Shown here piece after piece: positions 29,275 to 37,852 of a stretch of 37,852 nt of DNA. Both the position numbers and the translations under genes were made by a program. How positions within the stretch are numbered: position 1 is the first letter of the stretch; every line of letters starts with the position of its first letter. Under the pieces are notes generated by a model. It searched no databases, was not told the origin of the DNA, and saw only the letters and a program-made list of their open reading frames with translations. Source of the stretch: Chara braunii (lineage: Eukaryota > Streptophyta > Charophyceae > Charales > Characeae); assembly GCA_003427395.1 (NCBI GenBank), contig BFEA01000581.1, forward strand, positions 745,308-783,159, given 5' to 3'.

Positions 29275-30588
29275 TGAAATGGGATACTGGCTCCACACGG
29301 GATGACCAACACAACAGCTCCAAGTTGCCACTTCCAGGGGATCCAAAATACTGGCCGTTGTAATTGCATTTTTTGATTTTTTTCTATTAAAAATATATTT
29401 ATAAAAAAAAAAAAAAATGTTGTGCAAAGAACATGAATATGGACGAAGCACAGAAATTCAGATTGGAAAATCACACTGAAGTCCAAGTAGTCAAAGCAAG
29501 AGCAGATAGCACAATGGAACCGAGTAACCATCCATTTGAGAACGATACAGAAGAATCATGAGTCAATGTCCAAGCCCAACAGGGCAACACCAACAACATA
29601 ACCCAATGTAGCTCTCTCTCTTGAATGGCGCCAGGCGCCCTACCTACTCTATAGCCTATCTCTACAACTACAGTATGAAAGCAACCAGACAACTTGACGA
29701 CCAGCGAGTGATGATGTCAACACCAATGCCGACCTCCCATCTCCACCAGGTACGTTTCCTTCTTCACCCACACTCTCCCTTGTTATCCCACACAGCGCCC
29801 TTCACCTCCGAAGAACCACCATCGCTCCTCACCTCCCTCAGCGCCCACAGGCAGCACGGCTATGGCCGCCAGCGCCCTACCGCCTAGCGCCTGCCTGCCC
29901 TTCACCTCAACCTAGCGCAACGCAGCTGCTCGCAAATGCGCAGCATGCCGACATTGCCCGCAATGGCCAAGATCCCTGCCCACTTGCCCTGCTTGCCTAT
30001 ATGCCAGTGTTGTGTGTGGGCGGCCTCCCTTTAGCCTGCGCCTGGGCCCCAATACCTGAACCCAGGCCCGATGCAGTTGGGGCCCGGGAGATGCAGTTGC
30101 GCCTCTTTCATCAAGGCATGCGGCTAGATTCAGATAGTGAACCGGTTTCCCATTGGCATTTTCGGCCTGTATATCCAGAATGCATTGTCGGCCTCACGTA
30201 TATGTGCCCAGGGCCTAACCAACTCAGGGGCCCTGGGATTTCCGCATTTGCAGAGATCCGACACTCGGTGCACACCAACCAACTGGTGTGCTGCAACTGT
30301 ATGGACCCTTCTTCGTGAAATGTTTGAACAAAGGGCTCTTGTTGATTTGCTGGCCTGCCTTCACTTAGGGCGGGCACAAGGCTTGCTGGGGGCCTTAGCC
30401 CAAAACATGTACATCACGGCAAGGCCCCTTCTTGAGGGCTCAATCCTCATAGCTGGCCGTTGATCTTTGAATATCCATGCAGTATCTTTGAGTCTGTGCA
30501 AGCGGAACCTCACCACAGACGTTCTCTTATTATATATTTTCGATTCCAATCCAGTTGGTTGGTTTTCTTTTGTACTTGATAGCGCCAA
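29275..30588. other. No gene recognised
   Basis: A/T runs to 29415, then a C-rich stretch (29600-30080) with overlapping weak ORFs on both strands (30001-30318 plus, 30111-30377 minus) lacking motifs. Confidence 0.45.
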
Positions 30589-30773
30589 GGGTGTGGTCCC
30601 ACTAGCGAAGAGGATCGGATCGAATGCCTGCATCTGGATGTGTTTCTAGACAGATGCACGAAATCAAGATTGGACTGCTTTTCTGCATCTCTACGTAAAA
30701 CACTTCCAGATTCATTCATCCGATACGATTCACACATTCGATCTGATCCTCTTTGTTAGTGGGACCTCGGCCC
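30589..30773. mobile_element. Short TIR/foldback element, family T, copy 2
   Basis: Left arm: GTGGTCCCACTAGC, GAAGAGGATCGGATCGAATG, CCTGCATCTGGATGTGTTT. Right arm (reverse complement): GAGGTCCCACTAAC, AAAGAGGATCAGATCGAATG, then about 17 extra nt before GAATGAATCTGGAAGTGTTT. The centre has GATGCACGAAATCAAGATTG and ACTGCTTTTCTGCATCT, matching copy 1. Confidence 0.85.
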
Positions 30774-30839
30774 AGGAATTGAACCCAGGTCTTCTTATCG
30801 GCAGTTCATGGGTGCACCGCTCGGCTCAGCCAAATGGGG
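30768..30839 (-). ncRNA. tRNA-like Pol III promoter sequence (SINE head or tRNA pseudogene)
   Basis: On the minus strand, TTTGGCTGAGCCGAGCGGTG contains an A-box match (TGGCTGAGCCG, or TGGCCGAGCGG with one extra base). 58 nt span its start to the end of GGTTCAATTCC, an exact match to the B box GGTTCRANYCC. The T stem closes with wobble pairs, but acceptor and anticodon stems do not fold well, so not a functional tRNA. It directly abuts family T copy 2. Confidence 0.4.
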
Positions 30840-30926
30840 TGGGTGCCGACCCCTTGACCCTGGTGTTGTGGACATTGGCACTGCAGGACTTGCTGCACAA
30901 CTCACCAAATTTACCAAAATGTAGCA

Positions 30927-30957
30927 TGTATCTTCTCCTAGAACATGGGAAGATACA
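30927..30957. repeat. 9-bp perfect hairpin
   Basis: TGTATCTTC and GAAGATACA with a 13-nt loop. The right half CCTAGAxCATGGGAAGATAC is shared with about 25130-25149. Confidence 0.8.
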
Positions 30958-31012
30958 ACCACCATGATAGTTTTTGTCTTTTTCAGAGTTGAGTGGTGCA
31001 TTGAGGCCCTAT

Positions 31013-31870
31013 GGGCCTCGTTAGACACTCCTTACTAGTTCCTTGAGCCACAAGGAAATCTCCTTGTGGTTTTTTAGGGGAATTTGCGGCGTCGTTCCAC
31101 TCATCATGTTTCCTTGTGGATTACCCGCGGCCGTTTTCATACGTAAATTAGCAGCCGCGGGGTCGGTCGTCCTTGGTCCAACGTCTTTTGTCCATGTGGA
31201 GGCGACGTGGTCCAGTGACGCGAGGTGGGAAACGACATACGGCGGGCTACGCGAAAAGAAATTTAACCCCAAGGACGTGGGCATTTGAAATTCGAAATTC
31301 GAACGACTGCTGCGACGACGACGACGACGACGACGACGTGTGGCTGGTGGCGCGAGGACGGCGTGCTGCGGAAAGGGGCTCAGCGGTGGCGGAGGTTCCG
31401 TCCCGAGGCCATTGCCACTGCGCGGGCAGCGTGTGGTGCGTCCATCGTCGTGGACCTTTGCACACGTCGACTGCGCCTTGCTCCTCGTTTCCGTGTGCGG
31501 GACTGTAAGCGGAGAAAAGGGGGCACCTTTCAATGGACGTCTTCGGCTTCTTCGTCGGGTGCGGAAGGACGACATAGACGGTAGCGGAGCGACGGATCCG
31601 TGTCCACGTCGTGGCTATGGAGTGCGGCGGAGAGGGTAGACGTGATGTGATGACGCCTCGTGAGCTGCAGGCCGTGGCGGCGGCCATGTCCATAATCGTT
31701 CTTCGATGTCAGCAGGAGAGGGCGCTGGGGCGACTAAAGGAGTCGTTGCGTGCGCGTAGACGGAGGACATTGACGCAAGGTCCGGACGATGGGGCCGAAT
31801 ACGTGGCGACGTCAACAGAAAAAATGCAAGGCAAAATATTATGTTTTTCAACGTTTACCGTGAGTTGATA
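31013..31870 (+). mobile_element. Candidate 5' end of a PIF/Harbinger-like transposon with GC-rich ORFs
   Basis: GGGCCTCGTTAGACACTCCT at 31013 resembles the TIR of the 24310-24764 element (GGGGCTCGTTCAACACTCCT). Subterminal ACAAGGAAATCTCC and TTTCCTTGTGG also match in style. A GC-rich block follows, with a (GAC)n run and overlapping ORFs. The last, 31611-31868, reads RDVMTPRELQAVAAAMS, RCQQERALGRLKESL, with an Arg-rich tail. That is compatible with the N-terminus of a transposase-type DNA-binding protein, but no catalytic DDE region or far TIR was found. The plus strand is assumed. Confidence 0.35.
31313..31338. repeat. (GAC)n trinucleotide repeat
   Basis: About eight GAC units. They encode poly-Asp, poly-Thr or poly-Arg on the plus strand, and poly-Ser on the minus strand. 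Confidence 0.95.
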
Positions 31871-32523
31871 CGGCTTTAATATATCCTTACATATGTACAT
31901 GTCGTATTTTCTTTTGTTGAAAGTTTGTTTATTGTATTTTGTAATCAGTTGGTGTGTTTATTTGTATTTTGTAATCAGTTTGTCAGTGTTTATCGAACTC
32001 ATGTCAACTTGTCCCAACACGTTTAAACATGTACCAACTAACTTCCAACTTAAAAAGAGTATCTTTCAACTTCGTCTTAGCACCGTACTTTTTCTCAGGG
32101 GTGTGCCGAAGGAAACGTACGCGCATTTTCCAAAGACGTAGTCGAAGAGCGCAAAGAGGTGATAGGCGTTGTCACGTGTGCTACAATTGGCATATAAAAA
32201 TATACTGTATATACGAGACGGACGTAGTTATTGGTTAAAAAAAATGCATACAACTTGCAGAGTGAAGATGTTTATAGAGGAGCTTAACTTATGTCCACCT
32301 TCTGCGTACTTTGTTTATCGGACATTTTTTATTTTGTTAACATAAAAAAATAGCCGTGTTTGTGACCGTTGGTTTGCTACAATTTATTTCTCTATCCTAT
32401 CGGAGGTCGTGATATACGTTCTATACTTCATTGGTTGGACACAGACTCATGTGCGTAGAGTTGTGCCTGTTAAACTTTACTTTTATTAAAATCGTCTGTG
32501 TGCGCGAAACATGCATCACATCA
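31871..32523. other. No gene seen
   Basis: AT-rich. Contains a direct 20-mer TTTGTATTTTGTAATCAGTT (31931-31980 region, twice, the first copy one base different). No RNA or domain recognised. Confidence 0.5.
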
Positions 32524-32613
32524 ACATGTCTTAGTCGGCAGGTGCGTCGTACTTCGATGCACAATTACACCCCAATCTCTCGAATGCGTACGCACCTGCC
32601 GACCACGACATGT
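32524..32613. repeat. 90-bp foldback repeat
   Basis: Arms ACATGTCTTAGTCGGCAGG and TGCGT against the reverse complement of 32590-32613 (ACATGTCGTGGTCGGCAGG, TGCGT): 21 of 24 paired, with a loop of 42 nt. Confidence 0.85.
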
Positions 32614-33319
32614 TAACTGCAAAATCACTGCACCGAAGTGTTGATTACGGGCAATTGAACCGAAAAATGCATAACATCTGATTGGTTGACGTCTAACTAT
32701 TTATTTTGATGAAATTACTTTTGTATTCATATTATGTAATCCTAACATGTGTGGGTCGACGTACGCTTCGTACATCTATAAAAACTATACAAATTTTCCC
32801 ATAAGCGGTCGGGCTCCGGGCCATCACGCCCGGGCGTGTGTGAGCGTCGGAAAACCCGGGTACGGCAAAAGTTGTTCAAAGAAAAAAAAAAAAAAAATCA
32901 CGGTCCGGGGGTTTTCTGCGCTTTCCGAGATGAGCCCGAATCCGGCCTTGTATCTTCTTCTGCTAACTGCCTGTCAAGGGGGAAGGGAGGGGGGGGGGGG
33001 GGGTAACAAGTTTAAAAGGGGCTACAGGGGCTTAAAGGGGGGTGCCTTGAGTGTGATTTGCTTATTTTCTTTTATAATATTTAAAAGTATTTTTATCCTC
33101 AGTTCTGTGAGGAATTGAGGTGTGTCCCTCAGCAGCACGTTGTTCGGTTTGCAATTCCGCACAACATGTTTTTTTTCCAGATTTTTCTTGAATTTTTATT
33201 TTTATATATATATATATATATCGTCAAATATATATATATCCGCTGAGGTCGCCCGGGACCATGCCCAGGGGGTCATGCTCGGTCGATCGCCCGGAACCTG
33301 AACCCTCGCGGCGCGACAC
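32614..33319. other. No gene seen; AT microsatellite and G run inside
   Basis: G run at about 32986-33003 and (TA)n at 33202-33222 and 33227-33239. CCCGGGACCATGCCCAGGGGG near 33253 is GC-rich and partly palindromic. Confidence 0.5.
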
Positions 33320-33599
33320 TCATTGAAGGGTGGCAGTGTTGGACAAAGGATGACAAATGAATGACAACGCAACTTTGTTTTTTCCAAAGGCCGTCAGGAT
33401 AACGGCCTGATACCTCTCGAAAATCAAAAGTACTTCAAGGGTTCGGTGGGGAACGCTTGAAGACGCATGAGTTGCAGGCTGGGGTTTCCCGTCTTTCGAT
33501 AGCTGCTCTTGAACGAGTTTCAAGAATTGTTGTGACAGCTCTTCACTGCCTTGAGTGTCGATGGCCTGTCTAGCTATGCACCAACTCTTGAAAACGACT
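33320..33599 (-). pseudogene. Unidentified coding fragment
   Basis: The minus strand is open for about 92 codons without needing an ATG: SWCIARQAIDTQGSEELSQQ, then FLKLVQEQLSKDGKPQP, RTLEVLLIFERYQAV, ending at TGA/TAG-type stops. Composition is helical and gene-like, but I recognise no family. Confidence 0.3.
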
Positions 33600-33669
33600 T
33601 ATCAAGAATGGTGTGGCGAGGCCCTCCGATCGCGTGACCCTTAGGGCACACTGACAGTTGTAAAAAAAG

Positions 33670-33879
33670 TCACTTAAAAACCCCGATTTTGTGACAGTAT
33701 GGGGTCACACAGCCACCACAGGTACGCAGACGACGCAAGTGGGTGAACAAATCCTCCGGCGTGCCTGTCTGCAGGACAACTAATTTTGCGGGGGCTGGCC
33801 CGACGGCGTTGTCACAGACTAGCTCCTTCGGTTGGAAAGCGAACAACTTTTTTCTAAGGTTGAAAAAATTCATAACCAC
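33670..33879 (-). pseudogene. Unidentified coding fragment with a Cys-rich end
   Basis: Minus strand: PKELVCDNAVGPAPAKLVVL, TPEDLFTHLRRLRTCGGC, VTPYCHKI and a stop. CGGC...C-H could be part of a zinc site. It may belong with the fragment at 33320-33599. Family unknown. Confidence 0.3.
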
Positions 33880-34130
33880 CTGACTTTTTTAACACAATGT
33901 AAAATCTGGATTCTAAAAGGTCATGTGTCCCTGGACTGCACTATAACTCCCTATCTCCGAATCTCTATTTTCCTTTTCCCGCCCCCCCTATGTGTGTATG
34001 TGTGTGTGCGGCCGTGGATTGCTCTGTATACTCATAAGTAGGAAGAAGTCCACGACCACGTGTTTTTTTGAACATTATGTTAAAATTGCATATCAAAAGT
34101 TCACGTGGTAATGGACTGCATGCTACGCCC
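33866..34130 (+). repeat. Diverged tandem pair, unit about 180 bp
   Basis: CATAACCACCTGACTTTTTT, AACACAATGTAAAAT...AAAAGGTCATGTG...TGGACTGCA aligns with CACGACCACGTGTTTTTTTG, AACATTATGTTAAAAT...AAAAGTTCACGTG...TGGACTGCA. Confidence 0.75.
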
Positions 34131-34782
34131 TTATTTTTTTATTATATAAGAGCAGCAAGATTCCTTGCATACATTCGTTTTCAGGGTGCGTTGTATTGGT
34201 GGAAGATGGTGGCGCCCATGGTACCGTCTTCCCCACGACACATGCTACTACGTTCACCTTACACATAATGCACTTTTTTTTTTCCTTTTTTTTTTTTTTT
34301 TTTTTTAACTTCATTTCCTTCCTTTGTTTTTTATAATTTTTTTTTGGAATGCCCCTCCGAGATATATTTATTTGCGCCATGCCTCTGCGACGCCCAACTT
34401 ACGCTGTCGTGCCCCCGAGCCTCTGAAGTTTTCCATAGGCCCTGGTCAGGAAGGGGCGCAAATTTTCAGGACGCCCTTACTGGACCGCCCATTCCATTTC
34501 CCTGGTGGCTGTGGGGATGCATCTTTGTGAGATGCCCTTCAACAGGGAGGCAAGACCAGTTCGAATTCGAACTTGCCGTATTCTTAGCGTCGTTGCGAAA
34601 AAAAGTGTTGCAATCCACTCGACGCTCGATGCCACACTCCACCGTGCTGCAGATCATTCGTCCAATCGCACCCCCTTTCACATCCTGTTGCAATTGGTTC
34701 AAAAAGGTTAGCGTCCATCCCCATCTTGCATGCCCCTCTGCCTGTTGTCCTCCTGGCGTGTGTGTTTGATGCCCTACCTCTT
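34131..34782. other. No gene recognised
   Basis: T-rich (34275-34340), then a C-rich segment with overlapping ORFs and no domain. Confidence 0.45.
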
Positions 34783-34788
34783 TCTCTN

Positions 34789-34861
<73 letters not shown>
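34783..34861. repeat. (CT)n microsatellite with one ambiguous base
   Basis: About 39 CT units; N at 34788. Confidence 0.97.
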
Positions 34862-34865
<4 letters not shown>

Positions 34866-34898
34866 CGTTTTGAGAGAGTGCACCTGGTTCACACGTAA

Positions 34899-34960
34899 CC
34901 TATACCTTGCTCAACCCTTCCTGTTTCGTTATTCTCGGCGGGAGGGGCGCACATGCGCGC

Positions 34961-35008
<48 letters not shown>

Positions 35009-35454
35009 ACCGGTGGGCATATTGGTGTTTTCTTGCCTCGTACTGAACGGGTATCCTGCAGGGGCATACCGTAAATTTGGAACTGGTACTGGTGGTGGCA
35101 TACGGATCATATTTAGGCCCAGACGAACCCATTTTTTTTCCGGAAACTTGAAAATCGGCCGTTGCAGGGGCACGACAGGGAAAGTTTTTTTAGGCCGTTG
35201 CAGGGGCACGACAGGCCTATACCTTGCTCAAACCTGCTTGTTTCGTTATTCTCGGCGGGAGGGGCGCACACGCGCGCTAGAGAGAAAGTTTAGGCCCAGA
35301 CGAACCCATTTTTTTTCCGGAAACTTGAAAATCGGTCGTTGCAGGGGCACGACAGGGAAAGTTTTTTTAAGCCGTTGCAGGGGCACGACAGGCCTATACC
35401 TTGCTCAAACCTGCCTGTTTCGTTATTCTCGGCGGGAGGGGCGCACACGCGCGC

Positions 35455-35508
<54 letters not shown>

Positions 35509-35700
35509 ACCGGTAGGGGCATATTGGTATTTTCGTGCCTCGTACTGAACGGGTATCCTGTAGGGGCATACCGCAAATTTGGAACTGGTACCGGTGGTGG
35601 CATACGGATCATATTTTAGGCCCAGACGAACCCATTTTTTTTACAGAGGGGCACGGCAGGGAAAGTCGGCCGTTGCAGGGGCATGCCGCAAATAAATGGG
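34899..35700 (+). repeat. Tandem block, three copies, linked to GA tracts
   Basis: CCTATACCTTGCTCAA starts at 34899, 35216 and 35393 (spacings 317 and 177). Copies 1 and 3 have TTCGTTATTCTCGGCGGGAG, GGGCGCACA, a GA tract (34962-35002; 35455-35504), then GGTACCGGT and GGTATCCTG(C/T)AGGGGCATACCG. Copy 2 lacks the GA tract and the following ~140 bp, joining GCGCGCTAGAGAGA directly to AAGTTTAGGCCCAGACGAAC. GTTGCAGGGGCACGACAGG recurs seven times in variant forms. Confidence 0.92.
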
Positions 35701-36300
35701 TTTCGTAGGGGCATTTCAAAAATTTTCCTTTCCTTTTTGGCGGGGGTTAACTAATTCAGAGTCACGCTTTCAGTTCTAAATTCACTTCAAGCATCCCTCA
35801 AACACAACACATCCCCACCCAACCATAAAGCTGGGTTGGAAACATACATGCAGCAGACCGTTGGCGCTCGAGCGCACGGCGCAGGACCTGCGCGGCGCAT
35901 GAGAGCCCAGGGTAACCCCTCCCCCCAAAAAAACCTGTCGATACGTCCCTGTTCCGTCCCCCAACAAAAATCGTTTCCGTGCTAGGCTACCAGCCGGGCT
36001 GCCCGGGTCACCCTATTTTCCCGGGCGGCTCGGCCGTGCAAGGACTAGGGAAGGTCCCAGGGGGCTGGACCCATTAGCGAAGTATTTTACCACTCCGTTC
36101 ATGATTTCGATCACGTGTGGCCTCGAGTGATGCAGTACTGCCGTCGAATACATTGAATCTCGACAGCCTGGTAGTTTCCCAGCGGCGACTGTAAAGATGC
36201 CCACCTCCGTTCAATGAGATGCATCGAAAAACAAAGAAAAACAAATTCGGACATGATAGCTTGCGGCTTTGCATGGGCGGGAAGTCTGGATTTTATGGGC
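35701..36300. other. No gene seen
   Basis: Mixed composition; CCCGGGCTGCCCGGG-like palindromic GC blocks near 35992-36027. No domain recognised. Confidence 0.45.
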
Positions 36301-36306
36301 TCGAAA

Positions 36307-36336
36307 GGGGAGGGGGGCGGGGAGGAGGGGAAGGAG
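36307..36336 (+). repeat. G-rich tract
   Basis: GGGGAGGGGGGCGGGGAGGA followed by GGGGAAGG: at least four G runs close together, a G-quadruplex candidate on the plus strand. Confidence 0.85.
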
Positions 36337-36563
36337 TTCCAGACTTCATTTTGTTTTTTTGGCTCTGAGAAATCGAACTTGAAATGTGAAATTCAAATAT
36401 TGTGGTGGATCTGACAGGAACGCCTCCGCGTCTGTCGCATGGCCTGTTAGAGGCATCATTAGATACATGGTGATGAATGTATGCCCATACCCGTTACTTG
36501 TTCATCCTTGTGGCTGTGTTCGTGGACACATTTTATTGCCACGGTACAACACAGTTCGCATAT

Positions 36564-36588
36564 GGGACGCTGGACCCGGTTTCCAGCA
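36564..36588 (+). repeat. Dispersed short repeat R3, partial copy
   Basis: GGGACGCTGGACCCGGTTTC, CAGCA; the reverse complement of the core at 26530-26547. Confidence 0.65.
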
Positions 36589-36636
36589 TTGTGGTGTCAG
36601 ACTCAGTGTTTAAAAAAAAGAGAAAGATGTATCTAA

Positions 36637-37009
36637 GGGCATACTCACACTAGCACGTAATTCCACAAATTTTACGTATGTGAATTTGCGTTTATATGGC
36701 ACCTGCGGGTCAGACTGCTCACCCGTTTTTTGCCCAAAGCAGAAAGGACAGGGTCGCGACCTGGCCTTGAGATGTGAAAATACGTTGTGTGCAGTCAGAC
36801 AGCACAATGCCCTTCAATTTTTTTTTTTTTGCTTCCAGAAAGCAGTAGAGGAAAAAGAAATACGATTTTGCGAGGACCCCGCGGCTGTCCAGGCCGCTGA
36901 CATTTACGAGCCCTTTTGTGTGAACACGCAAAATATGTGCCTGTTGTGACCCGAAAAACTACATGAAATTTGCGATTTTGCGAAAATACGTGGTAGTGTG
37001 AGTATGCCC
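36637..37009. mobile_element. Tourist-like (PIF/Harbinger) MITE, 373 bp
   Basis: The left end GGGCATACTCACACTAGCAC, GTA matches the reverse complement of the right end (GGGCATACTCACACTACCAC, GTA) with one mismatch. It is flanked by TAA on both sides (36634-36636 and 37010-37012), the 3-bp TWA target duplication of PIF/Harbinger elements. The interior has no credible transposase. Length fits a non-autonomous element. Confidence 0.85.
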
Positions 37010-37012
37010 TAA

Positions 37013-37063
37013 GGGACGTTGGACCCGATTTCCAGCAGGTGATGCTCCCCACCAATAGATGGA
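37013..37063 (+). repeat. Dispersed short repeat R3, best copy
   Basis: GGGACGTTGGACCCGATTTC, CAGCAGGTGATGCTCCCC, ACCAATAGATGGAG. Starts exactly at the right TAA of the Tourist-like element. The CTCC...GGAG ends could form a short hairpin. Confidence 0.7.
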
Positions 37064-37093
37064 GCGGCCCACTAGACAAAGCCTCAATCCCGG

Positions 37094-37258
37094 GGGCCAA
37101 ATCCCACTAGCAGCGTTGAGCTACCTCAACGCCTGAACGTGGACGCTTTTCGGGAGCTGTGCAGAAATCATGTTGAGTTTCCTGAACTGCACGTCTCGAC
37201 AAACACGTCCAGATTCAGGCATTGAGGTAGCTCAACGCTGCTAGTGGGACTTTGCCCC
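37094..37258. mobile_element. Short TIR/foldback element, family T, copy 3
   Basis: Left arm: CAAATCCCACTAGC, the 20-mer AGCGTTGAGCTACCTCAACG, CCTGAACGTGGACG. Right arm (reverse complement): CAAAGTCCCACTAGC, AGCGTTGAGCTACCTCAATG, CCTGAATCTGGACGTGTTT. The arms pair over about 50 bp with few mismatches, so it is the youngest-looking copy. The 20-mer differs from copies 1-2, while both surrounding blocks are shared. Confidence 0.88.
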
Positions 37259-37442
37259 TGTGGTTCTCTTACCACCACTGGGATGAAGGCTTTGCACAGC
37301 TGTTTTTCTTTGTTTTATGACCATTTCAATTCATTTTAAATCAGGAAACTCATTCATGCAAAAAAAAATCACTTTGTTTTTTCCAAAAAAAAAAATTTGC
37401 GTCACACATCGTAGAATACTTCGCAAGTGGGTCCAGGCCCCT

Positions 37443-37545
37443 GCCAAAAAAAAAAAAAAAAAGAAATCCAAAAAATCTGAAAAAAAAAATGCTATGCAGA
37501 AAAATAAATTGAACAACGTTTGCCTCAGGGTCACATCGAAACGGT
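37443..37545 (+). repeat. Dispersed repeat R2, copy 2
   Basis: Poly-A, AGAAATCCAAAAAATC, TATGCAGAAAAATAAATTGA, ACAACGTTTG, AGGGTCACATCGAAA. Matches 13376-13480 in order. Confidence 0.8.
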
Positions 37546-37852
37546 TCGGTGGGGGGGGGGAAAGCACCGGATGATAGCTTTCTTGATCTTCTTGTTGGTC
37601 CTGGGTAGTGTTTGTTTGGATATTGTTGTGTAGGGAAGGAGTCTTACACTATAGATAATAGCATGAGACCGAGTAGAAAGGTTTGTGACAGGGCTAGTGC
37701 CGTGATTGAGTAGCGGGACGATTGTGTATACAGGCACGGGGCTCTGAGCTCCTGGAGGGGCAGGACAACCCTGAGTCCCTGGTTGCTGATTGTGCTAATG
37801 ATGTAATTGCCTTGGGCACTGGGCCCTATTAATAAAAGTGCAATTTGGGGGG
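37546..37852. other. No gene seen; possible 3' end of a transcribed element
   Basis: An AATAAA lies at 37831-37836 near the window edge, after CACTGGGCCCTATT. It could be a polyadenylation signal for a plus-strand element that continues or ends here. No coding motif supports it. Confidence 0.3.

Noticed and set aside
30589-30773. Family T copy 2 plus tRNA-like sequence as a classical SINE
   Set aside because: The other two family copies have no tRNA-like head, and the elements end in inverted repeats, not in a poly-A or simple-repeat tail.
31021-31575. 184-codon minus ORF
   Set aside because: Arg/Ser/Pro-rich reading of a GC-rich block with a GAC repeat; overlapping open frames on both strands and no domain.
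33240-33320. tRNA-like GC-rich block with GAACCTGAACCC
   Set aside because: No B box at the right spacing and no cloverleaf stems; not a tRNA.
34953-35516. 187-codon ORF with repeated RTHFFSGNLKIGRC
   Set aside because: Explained by the tandem DNA repeat and GA tracts; the repeat period keeps the frame by chance.

Overview
This is repeat-dense, AT/GC-heterogeneous nuclear DNA from a eukaryote. It has long dinucleotide microsatellites, assembly gaps, decayed retroelements and several families of terminal-inverted-repeat (TIR) elements. I saw no intact host protein gene. Three coding remnants resemble repeat-borne proteins I associate with the charophyte alga Chara braunii: a CCHC/coiled-coil gag-like protein, an unusual reverse transcriptase, and a peptide motif (EVRIPADF) that arises from translating a DNA palindrome. 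The species assignment is from memory and cannot be confirmed here. A plant-type streptophyte is the safer reading.

Layout. 1-1450: CA and GATT microsatellites, T-rich low-complexity DNA, and copy 1 of a dispersed repeat (R1). 1460-3132: a decayed gag-like gene. 3715-5940: AT-rich DNA made of a diverged ~1 kb direct duplication with a perfect 24-bp hairpin. 5964-8080: a reverse-transcriptase-like pseudogene whose catalytic aspartates and many codons look damaged by C-to-T/G-to-A changes. 8398-9225: a ~208-bp tandem array. 9963-11315 (minus): a decayed Ulp1-like (C48) cysteine protease gene. 11489-13890 and 17023-21700: clusters of a short palindromic repeat, some paired into 110-135-bp foldback elements, plus three 603-bp tandem units. 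14125-14535: a GATCCACA-type minisatellite. 22469-23765: an ~830-bp duplication with nested ~130-bp subunits.

24030-24882: copy 2 of R1, interrupted by a 455-bp TIR element. 25742-25838: a U6 snRNA-like sequence with an intact ACAGAGA box. 27364-28990 (minus): a 5'-truncated LINE with a zf-RVT-type C-terminus. 29107-29274, 30589-30773 and 37094-37258: three short TIR elements whose arms share constant outer and inner blocks around a 20-nt block that differs between copies but matches itself within each copy. 31013-31870: a TIR-like end followed by GC-rich ORFs. 34783-35700: CT/GA tracts and a tandem block. 36637-37009: a Tourist-like element with TAA target-site duplications.

The genes do not form a working pathway. 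The window is a graveyard of mobile elements. The most interesting signals are structural: hairpin-forming repeats whose two arms stay matched, a U6-like copy, and the mutation pattern in the retroelement genes.
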